Positions 33,588 to 41,983 of a stretch of 64,000 nt of DNA are shown piece by piece (within the stretch, counting starts at the first letter, position 1; each line of letters starts with the position of its first letter). Under the pieces are notes generated by a model that was not told the origin of the DNA, made no database searches, and worked only from the letters and a program-made list of their open reading frames with translations. Position numbers and translations under genes: made by a program. This stretch comes from Phenylobacterium haematophilum (GTDB taxonomy: Bacteria; Pseudomonadota; Alphaproteobacteria; Caulobacterales; Caulobacteraceae): the NCBI RefSeq assembly GCF_014196295.1, contig NZ_JACIDK010000003.1, forward strand, positions 372,001 through 436,000, read 5' to 3'.

Positions 33588-34479
33588 GCAGATCGCCCTT
33601 ACCCTTGTCGGTCCCGATTCAGACGCCGCCGCGAAGGCGCTCGCCACACTGACCCCAGCGCTCGCAGGCGTGCACGCCCGCGTCAAGGAGCCCCGCACGC
33701 TCGGCCCCGGCGCGCTCGACCTGCTGGTGGAGGGCGCCGACGTGGCGGTCGTCCGTACGGCGGCCGAGGCGGCTCTGGCCGGGAGCGGCGTCGACGCCTG
33801 CGCCCAGCCCTGGGACGGGCGCAAGAAGCGGCTGCTGGTCGCCGACATGGATTCGACCATCATCAACGTCGAGTGCATTGACGAACTGGCCGACTTCGCC
33901 GGCGTGAAGGACAAGGTCTCGGAGATCACCGAGCGCGCCATGCGCGGCGAGCTGGATTTCGAAGGCGCGCTGCGCGAGCGGGTCGGGATGCTCAAGGGCC
34001 TGCCGCTGGGCGACCTGCAGCGGGCCTATGATGAGCGCGTGCGGCTGAACCCTGGGGCGCGGACCCTGGTGCGGACCATGTCGGCGAACGGCGGCCGCGC
34101 GGTGCTGGTCTCGGGCGGCTTCACCTTCTTCACCTCGCGGGTGGCGCATGCGGCGGGCTTTGCGGCCAACCGCGCCAACACGCTGAACGAGGACGGCAGC
34201 GCCCTGACCGGTACGGTCGGCGAACCGATCCTGGGGCGCGAGGCCAAGCTGGCGGCGCTGAAGGAAGAGGCGGCCGGCATGGGGATCGAACTCTCGCAGA
34301 CCCTGGCGGTCGGCGACGGCGCCAACGACCTGGCGATGATCGAGGCCGCGGGCCTGGGCGTGGCCTACCGCGCCAAGCCGATCGTCGCGGCCCAGGCCGA
34401 CGCCAAGGTCGATCATGCAGACCTAACGGCGCTGCTCTACTTCCAGGGCTACCGGGCCGAGGAGTTCGTTACGGACTGA
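33586..34479 (+). CDS. serB: Phosphoserine phosphatase SerB
   Basis: SerB makes serine from phosphoserine. The 297-residue protein has an N-terminal ACT-like domain (about 1-75) and a C-terminal HAD domain with the nucleophile motif DMDST (87-91), the Ser motif [12 protein letters not shown] and the Asp motif [12 protein letters not shown] start at ATG 33586, which begins the ACT strand [10 protein letters not shown]; an ATG nine bases upstream is possible. The start codon lies head to head with that of miaA, so the control regions of each gene lie inside the other. Confidence 0.95.
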   Translation: MQIALTLVGPDSDAAAKALATLTPALAGVHARVKEPRTLGPGALDLLVEGADVAVVRTAAEAALAGSGVDACAQPWDGRKKRLLVADMDSTIINVECIDELADFAGVKDKVSEITERAMRGELDFEGALRERVGMLKGLPLGDLQRAYDERVRLNPGARTLVRTMSANGGRAVLVSGGFTFFTSRVAHAAGFAANRANTLNEDGSALTGTVGEPILGREAKLAALKEEAAGMGIELSQTLAVGDGANDLAMIEAAGLGVAYRAKPIVAAQADAKVDHADLTALLYFQGYRAEEFVTD

Positions 34480-34528
34480 AGCCGGGTTTGAATTCCGCTC
34501 ACGGTCGCCGCACGCTAGAAGCCCGGCC

Positions 34529-35203
34529 ATGAGCCTACCCCGTCTTCCCGTGGCCGTCGTCTTCGATATGGACGGCCTGCTTTGCGACACCGAGGTCGTC
34601 TATCGCGATGCGATGACCGCGACCTGCGCCGAGCATGGTCACGACATGCCGCTGACCCTGTTCCAGAGCATGATCGGGTTGCCGGGGCCGGCCGGCAATC
34701 AGAAGGTCCTTGACCACTTCGGCGGCGACTTTCCGATCGACGCCTTCAACGCGCGGGTGATGGAGCACGTCGACGCGGCGTGCGAGGCGGGCATCGCCCT
34801 GAAGGTCGGCGTGCTGGAGATGCTCGACCAACTGGACGAGCTGGGCCTGCCGCGGGCTATCGCCACCTCGTCAAGCCATCGGGCGGTTCACGCGCACCTG
34901 GGCAAGAGCGGCATCATCCCGCGTTTCAACGCCATCCTCGCGCGTGGCGACTACGCGCGCGGCAAGCCGAACCCCGACCCGTTTCTGGCCGCGGCAGCGC
35001 GGCTGGGTGTCGCGCCTGAGCTATGCCTGGCGCTGGAGGACAGCCACAACGGCGTGCGGGCCGCATCGTCCGCCGGGATGATGACGGTCATGGTCCCCGA
35101 CCTGCTGGAGCCCACCGACGAAATGCACGAGCTGTGCGTGCGTATCGCCGGCGATCTGCATGAGGTGCGCGGCCTGATGGCGGCGGTGCGGGCGTTGGGT
35201 TAG
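34529..35203 (+). CDS. HAD-superfamily phosphatase
   Basis: A 224-residue HAD hydrolase of the phosphoglycolate/beta-phosphoglucomutase-like group. The nucleophile motif is VVFDMDGLLCDTE (Asp13, Asp15). A helical cap follows, then IATSSS (motif II), GKPNPDPFLAAAARLG (motif III Lys) and LEDSHNGVRAA (motif IV). The substrate is not predictable. It lies 49 bases after serB, so it may share its transcript. Its stop overlaps the convergent protease stop by four bases (TTAG). Confidence 0.92.
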   Translation: MSLPRLPVAVVFDMDGLLCDTEVVYRDAMTATCAEHGHDMPLTLFQSMIGLPGPAGNQKVLDHFGGDFPIDAFNARVMEHVDAACEAGIALKVGVLEMLDQLDELGLPRAIATSSSHRAVHAHLGKSGIIPRFNAILARGDYARGKPNPDPFLAAAARLGVAPELCLALEDSHNGVRAASSAGMMTVMVPDLLEPTDEMHELCVRIAGDLHEVRGLMAAVRALG

Positions 35204-36018
35204 CGCTGGGCCGGGGCGGCGGCTGGCGGCGGGCCGGCCTTCACCTCGTCGACGACCGACTTCACGACATTCGAAGGGATGGCGAAGGCTAGTCCTGCGC
35301 CGGGCTCGCCGCGGGACTCGCGGGCGCTGGCCATTCCGATCACCTGGCCGGCGCTGTTGAGCAGCGGGCCGCCGGAGCCGCCGGCGGTGAGGGCCGCATC
35401 GGTCTGCAGGTAGGCTTTCACCGGACCGCTGAGCGCCGCGCCGGCGAAAGGATCGTCCTCGTCGACCGGCGCGCCGATCTGGCGGTTCACGGCCGAGATG
35501 ATTCCAGAGGTGGCGGTTCCGACCAGGCCGTAGGGCGCGCCCATCAGCACGACCGGCTGGCCCGCCTTGACCTGGTTGCTGTCGCCGAAGGAGAGCGAGG
35601 CGAGCTGGCGGCCAGGGGTGGCGCGGTAGACGGCGACGTCCGCGGACTCGTTGGCGCCGGCCAGTTCTGCCCGGGCGACCGTGCCGTCGGCGAACACCAG
35701 ATTGACCACCGGCAGACCGCCGGTGACATGGGCGGCGGTCACCACCAGTCCGTCGGCCGAGACCACGAAGCCCGAGCCCATTTGCATCGGCGCGCCGCCG
35801 CTGCGGCCATCAGAGCCGGAGACGGTGAGCATGACGGTGGCGGACTGTGCGCGCTGGACCGCATCAACGAAGTTGGTCGAGCCGCGGGTCGCCGGGGCGT
35901 CGCCGCGATGGCTGAGCCCCCAGCCGATGAGCAGCAGGATCAGGAAAATGACGACGCCAGCCGCGGCGTAGAGAAGCTGTTGGGTGCGCAAAATGCGGGC
36001 TCCGACGTAGTGACTCAC
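35200..36018 (-). CDS. Membrane-anchored trypsin-like serine protease
   Basis: A 272-residue DegP/HtrA-type protease domain with one N-terminal membrane helix ([17 protein letters not shown], about 16-32) and no PDZ domain. Catalytic residues are His in TAAHVTG, Asp in [10 protein letters not shown] and Ser in GGSGGPLLN. The usual GNSGG reads GGSGG here. It would face the periplasm and act in quality control. The start is uncertain: the frame is open to GTG 36138, but I chose GTG 36018 because the preceding 40 residues look non-conserved. Confidence 0.85.
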   Translation of the reverse strand: MSHYVGARILRTQQLLYAAAGVVIFLILLLIGWGLSHRGDAPATRGSTNFVDAVQRAQSATVMLTVSGSDGRSGGAPMQMGSGFVVSADGLVVTAAHVTGGLPVVNLVFADGTVARAELAGANESADVAVYRATPGRQLASLSFGDSNQVKAGQPVVLMGAPYGLVGTATSGIISAVNRQIGAPVDEDDPFAGAALSGPVKAYLQTDAALTAGGSGGPLLNSAGQVIGMASARESRGEPGAGLAFAIPSNVVKSVVDEVKAGPPPAAAPAQR

Positions 36019-36218
36019 GCCGGAAAGCGGCCAAGGCGCAGCTTGGTTCCGTTCTGGCCCTGCTGCGGATGGCCGCAGTTCAGGGCTCTTTGAGGGCGGA
36101 TCTGCCCCACTTGATCCTGCAGAACATCCGTCGTCCACGCCTCACTGACCGGGGTCGTACGCCTAGCGCTATCGGCTTTGACCGCGCGCGCCGATCAAGA
36201 TTCTCGTTTCCATCGGGT

Positions 36219-36611
36219 GTGATCGAAGAATATCCACTTCGCGAAGCGGGGTATCTAGTCGGAGGGTTGTACGGAGTAAGCTTGGGGGGTGTTTTCTTCG
36301 GCGAGAGCATGTTCAGCCGGCGAAATGACGCTTCGAAGGTGGCGCTCGTTCATCTGGTCTCCAGGTTGATATCCGACGGTTTCAAACTCCTGGATTCACA
36401 GTTCATGTCCTCCCACATGGCTACATTCGGCGCGGAGGAAATATCGCGCGATGAGTATCATGCGCGGCTGAAGACAGGCTTGGCCTCGGCGGCCGAGCTT
36501 CAGCCATCCGCAGTAGGAAGCGGCGTGGCGGCCCTGGAAATTATCGCAGGCGCTTCCCGCTCATCCGGCGAGCCAGCTCTGTGTCCACTGGTCGCCGGGC
36601 GGCAGACCTGA
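36219..36611 (+). pseudogene. aat: 5'-truncated leucyl/phenylalanyl-tRNA-protein transferase (aat)
   Basis: Aat adds Leu or Phe to the N-terminus of proteins with Lys or Arg ends, the first step of the bacterial N-end rule. About 130 residues from [43 protein letters not shown] match the C-terminal half of Aat very well, including the GESMFSR signature. The N-terminal half (about 110 residues, with the FP and WW segments) is missing. The sequence upstream in the open frame (from 36069) does not resemble Aat. Third positions are less GC-rich than in the neighbours, consistent with relaxed selection or acquired DNA. No start codon with a ribosome binding site fits the homologous part. Confidence 0.85.
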
Positions 36612-36643
36612 CGGCGGGGGACCGAAATGGGCGGCTCCGCAGC

Positions 36644-37186
36644 CTATAGCTCGATCCAGTAGTGGACCGAGGTCTCGCCCGGCAGCCAGATGTGGGGGAT
36701 GGCGGCGGTGCGCACGCCGCCGTTCTTTTCGATGACCCGGATCGAGGCGGCGTTGGTGGCGCTGACCGTCAGCAACACGCGGGTCAAGGGAAGGTGCGCC
36801 CGGATGTGGTCGAGTCCGGCGCCCAGGATGGCGCTGGCGTGGCCCTGGCCGCGGGCGCTCGGGCGCACGGCGTAGCCGACGTGGCCGCCGACCTTTTCCA
36901 GGTTCTCGTTCAGGTGATGGCGGATGTGCAGCGAGCCGAGGAATTCGTCGCCCTCTACCCACCAGAGCACGGTGTAGGGGACGGCCGGGCCGTGGCTGCC
37001 GTCCGGCAGGACGACGTGGGTCGGCGGAGCGAGCTGACTGGCGACGAAGGCCGCCGGGTCGCCTGCAACCTCGGCGATGCTGTCCGGCGTTTCGGGACGG
37101 AGCGTGTCGCGGGCGTAGCCCTCGCGCATCGCCGCCACGAAGGACGGCATATGCGCGAGGTCAGGCCGGACGAGACGCGGCGCCAT
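36644..37186 (-). CDS. GNAT-family N-acetyltransferase
   Basis: A 180-residue GNAT enzyme with VGYAVRPSARGQGHASAILGAGLDHI (acetyl-CoA loop about 104-130) and the NAASIRVIEKNGG motif, closest in style to bacterial phosphinothricin/ribosomal-type acetyltransferases. The acceptor is unknown. Its start overlaps the hflC stop by one base, so it may be the last gene of the hflKC transcript. Confidence 0.88.
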   Translation of the reverse strand: MAPRLVRPDLAHMPSFVAAMREGYARDTLRPETPDSIAEVAGDPAAFVASQLAPPTHVVLPDGSHGPAVPYTVLWWVEGDEFLGSLHIRHHLNENLEKVGGHVGYAVRPSARGQGHASAILGAGLDHIRAHLPLTRVLLTVSATNAASIRVIEKNGGVRTAAIPHIWLPGETSVHYWIEL

Positions 37187-38076
37187 CAGCGGGCGTTGGG
37201 GCCGCGCTCGAAGTACTTGAAGAAGGCGCTGTCAGGTGAGAGCACCATGGTCGTGTCGCCCTGGCCGAGCGAGGCCTCGTAGGCCTGCATCGAGCGATAG
37301 AACGACGCGAACGCCGGGTCCTTGCCGAAGCTCTGGGCGAAGAGGCGGGTCCGCACGGCGTCGCCCGCGCCGCGGGTGGTCTCGGCCTGCTCGCGGGCGG
37401 TGGCCAGCGTGATGGCCACTTCCTTGTCGGCGCCGGCGATGATCTCGCGCTTCTCCTGCTCGCCCTGGGCGCGGATGCGGGCCGCCTCCTGTTGGCGGCT
37501 GGTCTGCATGCGGCGGAACACCGACTCCTGGATCTGCGGCGGGTAGTCGGCGCGCTTGATGCGGATGTCGATGATCTGGATGCCCAGGCGCGAGGCGGCG
37601 GCGCGGGCGACGACGTCCTTCTTCGTCTGGGCCAGCAGCGCTTCACGACGGCCCGAGATGATCTCGGTCGAGGTCGCGGTGCCGAGCACCTGGCGCAGCG
37701 AGGAGTTGACCAGCCGCTCGATGCGGTCGCTGGCGGTCTGCTCGTCGCGCAGGGTGCGGTAGTAGAGCAGTGGATTGGAAATCCGGTAGCGGACGAAGGC
37801 GTCGACCACCAGGCGCTGCTGGTCGGAGGCGGTGATTTCCTCCTGGGCCGCCTCGATGGCGAGGTTGCGCTTGTCGAACTGGACGACGTTCTCGACGAAC
37901 GGGACCTTCATCTTGAGGCCGGGATCGGGATCGCCGGGCGCATTGATGACGCGGACCGGTTCACCCAGCCGCACGATCACCGCCTGCTTGCGCTGGTCGA
38001 CGATGAAGAAGGTCTGCGACAGGACGATCAGCGCGCCGGCCAGCAGGATGCCGAGGATGGGAAGGCTGCGGTTCAT
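37186..38076 (-). CDS. hflC: Membrane protease modulator HflC
   Basis: HflC and HflK form a large periplasmic complex around FtsH that controls its access to membrane substrates. The 296-residue protein has an N-terminal membrane anchor (about 6-25, LGILLAGALIVLSQTFFIVDQ), an SPFH/band 7 domain (to about 190) and a coiled-coil tail rich in Ala, Glu and Arg. It overlaps hflK by four bases (ATGA). Confidence 0.95.
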   Translation of the reverse strand: MNRSLPILGILLAGALIVLSQTFFIVDQRKQAVIVRLGEPVRVINAPGDPDPGLKMKVPFVENVVQFDKRNLAIEAAQEEITASDQQRLVVDAFVRYRISNPLLYYRTLRDEQTASDRIERLVNSSLRQVLGTATSTEIISGRREALLAQTKKDVVARAAASRLGIQIIDIRIKRADYPPQIQESVFRRMQTSRQQEAARIRAQGEQEKREIIAGADKEVAITLATAREQAETTRGAGDAVRTRLFAQSFGKDPAFASFYRSMQAYEASLGQGDTTMVLSPDSAFFKYFERGPNAR

Positions 38077-39251
38077 CGGGCGGCTCCCGTCGAGGGAGCG
38101 ACCGTGGGCGGCGCGGGCTCCGCGGCTGGGGCCGGCTGGGTGCGCGGACGGAAGACATCAGGCGGCAGGATGATCGGCGCGCTCGCGCCCTTGCCGTCGA
38201 TGACGACCTTGTTCGACTTGGCCAGCACGCGTTCCATGGTCTCGATGTAGAGGCGGTCCTTGGTCACGCCCGGAGCCTGGCGGTACTCGTTGTAGATCTG
38301 GTTGAAGCGGGCCACGTCGCCGGTCGCCTCGCGGACGGCCTGCTCACGATAACCCTCGGCCGACTGGACCAGCTTGGCCGCGTCACCCTTGGCTTCGTTG
38401 ACCACGCGGTTGCGGTAGGTGTTGGCCTCGTTGCGGGCCGACTCCTGGTCCTGGCCGGCGCTGTTCACGTCGCGGAACGCGGCGGCCACTTCCTGCGGCG
38501 GGTTGGCCGAGCGGATCTGGACTTCGACGACGCTGATGCCGGCGCCCCAGGAATCGAGGGTCCTCTGCATCAGTTCGGCTGTCTGGGCCTGCACCTGGCC
38601 GCGGCCGGTGGTGAGGATCGGCTGCAGGTCGGACTTGCCGACCACTTCGCGCATTGCGCTTTCGGCCGCCGCCTTCACCGAGGCGTCCGGGTCGCGAAGC
38701 GTGAACACGTACTTGCTGGCGTCGGCGACGCGCCAAGTGACGCTGAAGTTGAGGTCGACGATGTTTTCGTCGCCGGTCAGCATCAGACTTTCCTCGGGAA
38801 CCTTGGCGTCGCCCACCCCGCCGATGTCGATGCGGTTCAGGGTGGTGACCGGCACCTTCTCGACCCGCTCGATGGGAGCTGGGAGGTGGTAGCGGATGCC
38901 CGGCGCCTCCGAGCGCGAATAGGCGCCGAAGGTGGTGACCACAGCCTGCTCGTTGGGCTGGACAATGTAGACGCCCGACAGCGCCCACAGGCCGACGCCG
39001 ACGCCGGCCACTGCGGCCACCGCGGCGGGACGCACGCCGTCGCCGCCAGGACCGCCGAAGAAGTCGCGCAACTGGCGCTGCAGCCGCTCGAAGGCGGCGT
39101 TCAGCTCAGGACCCTCAGGCCGGCGCGGGCCGCGAGGGCCGCCGCCGCCGCCGCCCAGCGGGCGGCGGGGTCCGGGTTTCTTGTCGCCGTTCCCGTCGTT
39201 GGGCGGCGGCGCGCCCCAGGGGCCGGGGTTCGCGTTGTCATTCCAAGGCAT
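38073..39251 (-). CDS. hflK: Membrane protease modulator HflK
   Basis: The partner of HflC. The 392-residue protein starts MPWNDNANPGPWG, the typical HflK opening, followed by a Gly/Pro-rich tail, one membrane helix (about 75-95), the SPFH domain and a coiled coil. I chose ATG 39251 because homologues begin with MPWN; the frame is open to 39305. It is the first gene of the hflK-hflC pair. Confidence 0.95.
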   Translation of the reverse strand: MPWNDNANPGPWGAPPPNDGNGDKKPGPRRPLGGGGGGPRGPRRPEGPELNAAFERLQRQLRDFFGGPGGDGVRPAAVAAVAGVGVGLWALSGVYIVQPNEQAVVTTFGAYSRSEAPGIRYHLPAPIERVEKVPVTTLNRIDIGGVGDAKVPEESLMLTGDENIVDLNFSVTWRVADASKYVFTLRDPDASVKAAAESAMREVVGKSDLQPILTTGRGQVQAQTAELMQRTLDSWGAGISVVEVQIRSANPPQEVAAAFRDVNSAGQDQESARNEANTYRNRVVNEAKGDAAKLVQSAEGYREQAVREATGDVARFNQIYNEYRQAPGVTKDRLYIETMERVLAKSNKVVIDGKGASAPIILPPDVFRPRTQPAPAAEPAPPTVAPSTGAAR

Positions 39252-39374
39252 GGTCGCGTCGTCTTGCTTTCGTCTCGGCGCGGCCGCGTCGTTAGGCCCG
39301 TGCATGGGCTTGTAAACCGGCGCTGTGAGCCGGATATGTGGCTCAACACCGGTTAAAGCAAGTCAAAGGGCCGT

Positions 39375-40484
39375 ATGGATCCGACAATCCCCGACCGCGA
39401 CAGCGTCCTGGCGGCGCTCGATCGCGTCCTCGATCCGAAGACGGGCAAGGGGTTGGCGAGCGCCGGGCTCGTCCGTGGGCTGACGGTCGGGCGCGGGCGC
39501 GCGGGCTTCATGCTCGAGGTGCCGGCCGGCGAAACGGCGCTGTACGCGCCGGTGCGCGACGCCGCCCAGGACGTGTTGGCGGCCTTGCCCGGCGTTGAAA
39601 AGGCCCAGGTGGTGCTGACCGCCGAGCACGCCGCCGCGCCGCCGGCCGAAGGCGTGACCCGAGTGCGCAAGGGCGCCCGCGTCTCGCAGGACCCCCAGGC
39701 TGCGCCGGCTCCGCCGGCCGACGCCCAGCGCCCGGCCCACGTGCGCCGGGTGATCGCGGTGGCCAGCGGCAAGGGCGGGGTCGGCAAGTCCACGGTCTCG
39801 GTCAACCTGGCGACGGCGTTCGCCGCCCAGGGGCTGAAGGTCGGGCTGCTGGACGCCGACGTCTACGGCCCCTCGGCGCCGCGGATGCTGGGCATAGACG
39901 AGGAGCCGGCCTTCGTGGACGGCAAGTTGCAGCCGCTGGAGGCCTGGGGGCTGAAGGTGATGTCGATCGGCTTCATGGTCGACGAGGGCGCGCCGATGAT
40001 CTGGCGCGGGCCGATGGCCAGTTCGGCCGTGCGCCAGATGATGAACGACGTGGCCTGGGGCTCGGAGGCCGCGCCGCTCGACGTGCTGGTCGTCGATCTG
40101 CCGCCGGGCACCGGCGACATCCAGCTGACCCTGATCCAGAAGATGAAGATCGACGGGGTGGTGATCGTCTCGACGCCGCAGGAGATCGCGCTGATCGACG
40201 CGCGGCGGGCGGCCTCGATGTTCCAGAAGACGGCGACGCCGATCCTTGGGGTGATCGAGAACATGGCCTTCTTCAGCGACCCGACCACCGGCGCGCCGAT
40301 CCCGATCTTCGGCTCCGGCGGGGCCAGGGCCGAGGCCGAAAAGCTGGGCGTGCCGGTGCTGGCCGAGATCCCGCTGGAGGTGCCGCTGCGCGAGGCCTGC
40401 GACCAGGGCCGGCCGCTGGTGGCGACCGCGCCGGAGAGCGCGGCCGCCAAGGCCTTCATCGCGGCGGCGAAGGCGCTGATCTAG
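39375..40484 (+). CDS. apbC: Mrp/ApbC-family iron-sulfur carrier ATPase
   Basis: ApbC/Mrp proteins carry or help insert iron-sulfur clusters. The 369-residue protein has an N-terminal MIP18-like domain (about 8-85), a linker, and a P-loop ATPase domain with GKGGVGKS (132-139), DADVYGPSAP and DLPPGTGD. The C-terminal part carries ENMAFFSDPTTGAPIPIFG. The CxxC found in many ApbC/NBP35 members (ICPxCG) is absent here, as in several alphaproteobacterial homologues. It is divergent from hflK and shares its stop (CTAG) with the convergent transporter gene. Confidence 0.93.
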   Translation: MDPTIPDRDSVLAALDRVLDPKTGKGLASAGLVRGLTVGRGRAGFMLEVPAGETALYAPVRDAAQDVLAALPGVEKAQVVLTAEHAAAPPAEGVTRVRKGARVSQDPQAAPAPPADAQRPAHVRRVIAVASGKGGVGKSTVSVNLATAFAAQGLKVGLLDADVYGPSAPRMLGIDEEPAFVDGKLQPLEAWGLKVMSIGFMVDEGAPMIWRGPMASSAVRQMMNDVAWGSEAAPLDVLVVDLPPGTGDIQLTLIQKMKIDGVVIVSTPQEIALIDARRAASMFQKTATPILGVIENMAFFSDPTTGAPIPIFGSGGARAEAEKLGVPVLAEIPLEVPLREACDQGRPLVATAPESAAAKAFIAAAKALI

Positions 40485-41893
40485 CGCGGCGCGTCGGTCG
40501 CCAGGCGGACGCCGCTGACGCTGTCGAGGAGGGCGGCTTCCGCGGCCAGGGCGTCGCGTTCGTCGAGCTGCCGGCGGACCTCGGCGTGGCGCTTGGCGTC
40601 GAGCTTCCAGCCGATGAAGGCCGCGCCGCCGAAGAACACCAGGATGATCGGGGCGAAGACGTAGCAGAGCTCCAGGCCGCGGATCGCCTCGGGGGTGTTC
40701 GTCGCGCCCTCGGCGGCGTTGTAGCCCACCAGGTCGAGGACGGTGAAGCTGATGCCGACGGTGATCGCGGTCCCGACCTTCTGGGTGGTGGTGACCAGGG
40801 CGTAGAGCAGGCCCACGCGTTCCTTGCCGGTCTCCAGGCGGACCTCGTCGGCGACATCGGCGACCATGGCGCGGACGATCAGCACAAAGGCCGAGGAGAC
40901 GAAGCCGACCGCGAACATGCCGGGGATCGCCAGGGCCATGGTGGCCGGCGGGATGATCATCAGCGCCGACTGGCTGGCGGCGTAGGCGACGGCCGAGACG
41001 ATCAGGGCGCGGTGCTTGCCGATCTTCTGGGCCAGCCAGCCCCAGAACATGGCGCCGACCAGGCCCGCGCCGATGAAGAACACCAGCAGGAGGCCGGTCT
41101 GCTGGTGCGAGTAGCCGCGGGCGTCGTGGAAGAAGAACAGGTAGAGCGCCGCGGTCGTGCCCGGGCCGAGCGCCATGAACAGGTCGGCGAAGATCAGGCG
41201 GGCCATTTCCGGGCGGCGGATGAGGTCCCAGTAGTCGCGCAGGGTGACGCGTTCCTTGCTGGTGTCGGGAGCGACGCGCTCGGGGGTGAACAGGGTGCAG
41301 AGCGCCAGGGTGACGGGGATCAGCAGGATGCAGAACCAGCCCATGGCGTGGACGCCGTTGGCGCCTTCACCGCGCTTTCCGAGCGCCAGCGGCAGCAGCA
41401 GGATCAGCACTGCGCCGATGACGCCGACCGCCTGGATGACCCCGTAGACCCGCGAGCGGTCATGGTAGTCGGTGGCCAGCGACGCGCCCCAGGCGGCCTG
41501 GGCCAGGGTCAGGATCGAGACCCCCAGATAGAGCACCAGCAGCCACTCGATCAGATAGGCCTCGGTGATGCCCGGATGGGCCATGAACAGCATGTAGGCG
41601 GCGACCATGACGATCGGACCGCCGGCCAGCAGCCATGGCCGGTAGCGGCCGAAGCGCGTGCGGGTGCGGTCCATGGCCATGCCCAGCAGCGGGTCGATCG
41701 CCAGGTCGATGAGCCGCACGATCGTGAAGGCCACGCCGACGGCGGCGAGCGACAGGCCGAGCTGGCCGGCGAAGAAGCGCGGCAGGTAGACCGCCATCAC
41801 CAGGCCGATGGCGGCGATGGGCAGGGCGGTCGAGGAGAACGCCAGAACGACGGGCAGTGGCAGGCGGGTGCTGCCGGCGGCGGAATGCGCCAT
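40481..41893 (-). CDS. GPH-type major facilitator sugar transporter (copy A)
   Basis: A 470-residue transporter of the glycoside-pentoside-hexuronide:cation symporter group within the major facilitator superfamily, with 12 predicted membrane helices. Family signatures are AIDPLLGMAMDRTRTRFGRYRPW in the first half and ADVADEVRLETGKERVGLLYAL in the second. Its tail ends in a C-terminal helix, DAKRHAEVRRQLDERDAL. It starts at ATG 41893. It is a close paralogue of the next gene, with the same orientation. The sugar is unknown. Confidence 0.9.
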   Translation of the reverse strand: MAHSAAGSTRLPLPVVLAFSSTALPIAAIGLVMAVYLPRFFAGQLGLSLAAVGVAFTIVRLIDLAIDPLLGMAMDRTRTRFGRYRPWLLAGGPIVMVAAYMLFMAHPGITEAYLIEWLLVLYLGVSILTLAQAAWGASLATDYHDRSRVYGVIQAVGVIGAVLILLLPLALGKRGEGANGVHAMGWFCILLIPVTLALCTLFTPERVAPDTSKERVTLRDYWDLIRRPEMARLIFADLFMALGPGTTAALYLFFFHDARGYSHQQTGLLLVFFIGAGLVGAMFWGWLAQKIGKHRALIVSAVAYAASQSALMIIPPATMALAIPGMFAVGFVSSAFVLIVRAMVADVADEVRLETGKERVGLLYALVTTTQKVGTAITVGISFTVLDLVGYNAAEGATNTPEAIRGLELCYVFAPIILVFFGGAAFIGWKLDAKRHAEVRRQLDERDALAAEAALLDSVSGVRLATDAPR

Positions 41894-41940
41894 GTATCGC
41901 CTCAAATGTCAGGCCCCGAAAAAATGAAGGGGCAGGGGTC

Positions 41941-41973
41941 AAAATGAAACCGGCCCGGACGAAACCGGGCCGG
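41941..41973 (-). terminator. Terminator between the two GPH transporter genes
   Basis: CCGGCCCGG (41950-41958) and CCGGGCCGG (41965-41973) form a perfect nine-base-pair stem. Reading the minus strand from the copy B stop at 41984, the hairpin is followed by TTTCATTTT, a weak U tract. It may terminate copy B and reduce readthrough into copy A. Confidence 0.65.
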
Positions 41974-41983
41974 GGCAGTAGTG

